Assembly (NCBI GenBank): GCA_046075665.1
Contig: JBJTQN010000053.1
Location: 1-6,621, forward strand
Source: CAIRTT01 sp046075665
Lineage (GTDB): Bacteria > Armatimonadota > Armatimonadia > Armatimonadales > Armatimonadaceae
Direction: 5' to 3'
DNA: 6,621 bases
Each line of letters starts with the position of its first letter. Position 1 is the stretch's first letter. Positions 6,351 to 6,621 of this stretch are shown piece after piece. The notes below the pieces were generated by a model that saw nothing but the letters and a program-made list of their open reading frames with translations, made no database searches and had not been told where the DNA came from. The translations under genes and the position numbers were made by a program.

Positions 6351-6395
6351 TACCAAAATTGGGACTGTCTACATTTGTTTGGTAGAGTACACCAA
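6351..6395. repeat. Inverted repeats around the start of the PLP-enzyme gene
   Basis: A perfect 7-bp inverted repeat, TACCAAA (6351-6357) and TTTGGTA (6378-6384), is separated by 20 bases. The right arm also belongs to a tighter imperfect palindrome, TTGGT (6379-6383) N7 ACCAA (6391-6395), which covers the -10-like box and reaches the first base of the start codon. This arrangement suits a repressor operator; the regulator is not in the window. Confidence 0.4.
6359..6388 (+). promoter_or_regulatory. Candidate leaderless promoter for the Cys/Met PLP-enzyme gene
   Basis: TTGGGA (6359-6364), an 18-base spacer and TAGAGT (6383-6388) precede the ATG at 6395. The TAGAGT box fits TANNNT and occupies -12 to -7 relative to the A of the ATG, the placement known for leaderless genes in Deinococcus and Actinobacteria. 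The absence of a good Shine-Dalgarno before this ATG agrees with that reading. Confidence 0.45.
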
Positions 6396-6621
6396 TGCAA
6401 CCGACGACTAGTGGCCAAGCTGTACTGAAAGGATTGACGCTGGCTATCGACCGCAGCGTGTCATTCACGCATATCCCGGGAGATGACCGGCAGAGATATG
6501 CACGCTGCTCGCATCCAACCGCACTTGCACTCGAACACGATATTGCATCCCTCGAACACGCCGAAGAATGTCGGGTTACATCAAGTGGAATGGCAGCCAT
6601 TTCGGCGGTACTCATGACGTT
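6395..6621 (+). CDS. Cys/Met metabolism PLP-dependent enzyme, N-terminal part (3' end outside window)
   Basis: Seventy-five codons are visible of a usual 380-400, running open to the right edge. The visible part carries the N-terminal signature of the cystathionine gamma-synthase / beta-lyase / gamma-lyase / O-acetylhomoserine sulfhydrylase family: RYARCSHPTALALEHDIASL (34-53), then SSGMAAI (63-69). In this family the Tyr and Arg of YxR (Tyr35, Arg37) bind the PLP phosphate of the neighbouring subunit, and the SSGMA loop binds it within the subunit. The usual NPT is HPT here. The PLP lysine would lie outside the window, so which reaction of transsulfuration or methionine synthesis it runs cannot be told. 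ATG at 6395 is the only start, because an in-frame TAG lies at 6383-6385. It is divergent from citrate synthase with 159 bases between, and it has no clear Shine-Dalgarno. Confidence 0.88.
   Translation, partial: MQPTTSGQAVLKGLTLAIDRSVSFTHIPGDDRQRYARCSHPTALALEHDIASLEHAEECRVTSSGMAAISAVLMT

Noticed and set aside
6345..6394. SAM or T-box type riboswitch before the Cys/Met enzyme
   Set aside because: Even the upstream promoter candidate leaves a leader of only about 46 bases, too short for a SAM-I or T-box fold, and no terminator/antiterminator pair is present.
6316..6615. Minus-strand open frame of 99 codons near the right edge
   Set aside because: It is antisense to the Cys/Met PLP-enzyme start and covers the divergent promoter region. 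The plus-strand reading has the RYARCSHPT and SSGMAAI motifs; this one has none.

Overview
The window is ordinary bacterial chromosome: tightly packed genes, mostly on the minus strand, with overlapping stop/start codons and short intergenic gaps. No mobile element, CRISPR array, tRNA or rRNA was seen. The phylum cannot be fixed from the sequence. The ScpA-ScpB-Dac order, the small type II citrate synthase and a glycoside hydrolase of an environmental-bacterium type suggest a free-living, possibly little-cultured lineage. Armatimonadota or Chloroflexota would fit, but this is a guess.

Reading along the minus strand (from high to low coordinates), a citrate synthase gene (6235 to 5069) ends in a clear Rho-independent terminator (5054 to 5018). 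Just below it starts a five-gene run: a clan GH-D-like glycoside hydrolase (start revised to 5000), a nitronate monooxygenase-like flavoprotein joined to it by an ATGA overlap at 2943-2946, then after a 55-base gap scpA, scpB (8-base overlap) and a secreted penicillin-binding D-Ala-D-Ala carboxypeptidase (ATGA overlap at 659-662). The carboxypeptidase runs off the left edge. The 55-base gap holds a promoter-like sequence, so the run may be two transcription units: a metabolic pair, and a chromosome-segregation/cell-wall set.

At the right edge a divergent plus-strand gene begins at 6395. It encodes the N-terminus of a PLP enzyme of the Cys/Met metabolism family. The 159-base region between it and citrate synthase contains back-to-back -10 hexamers (TAGAAT on each strand), inverted and direct repeats, and a TANNNT element placed exactly where a leaderless transcript of the plus-strand gene would need it.

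Functionally, ScpA and ScpB form the kleisin/kite subunits of the SMC condensin, and the carboxypeptidase trims peptidoglycan; this neighbourhood is also known from Bacillus (scpA-scpB-ypuI-dacB). The hydrolase/flavoprotein pair has no evident functional link to them. The points most worth checking are the hydrolase of unassigned specificity and its mis-startable N-terminus over a terminator, the flavoprotein lacking the usual active-site histidine, and the divergent control region. I did not find a convincing new multi-gene system.
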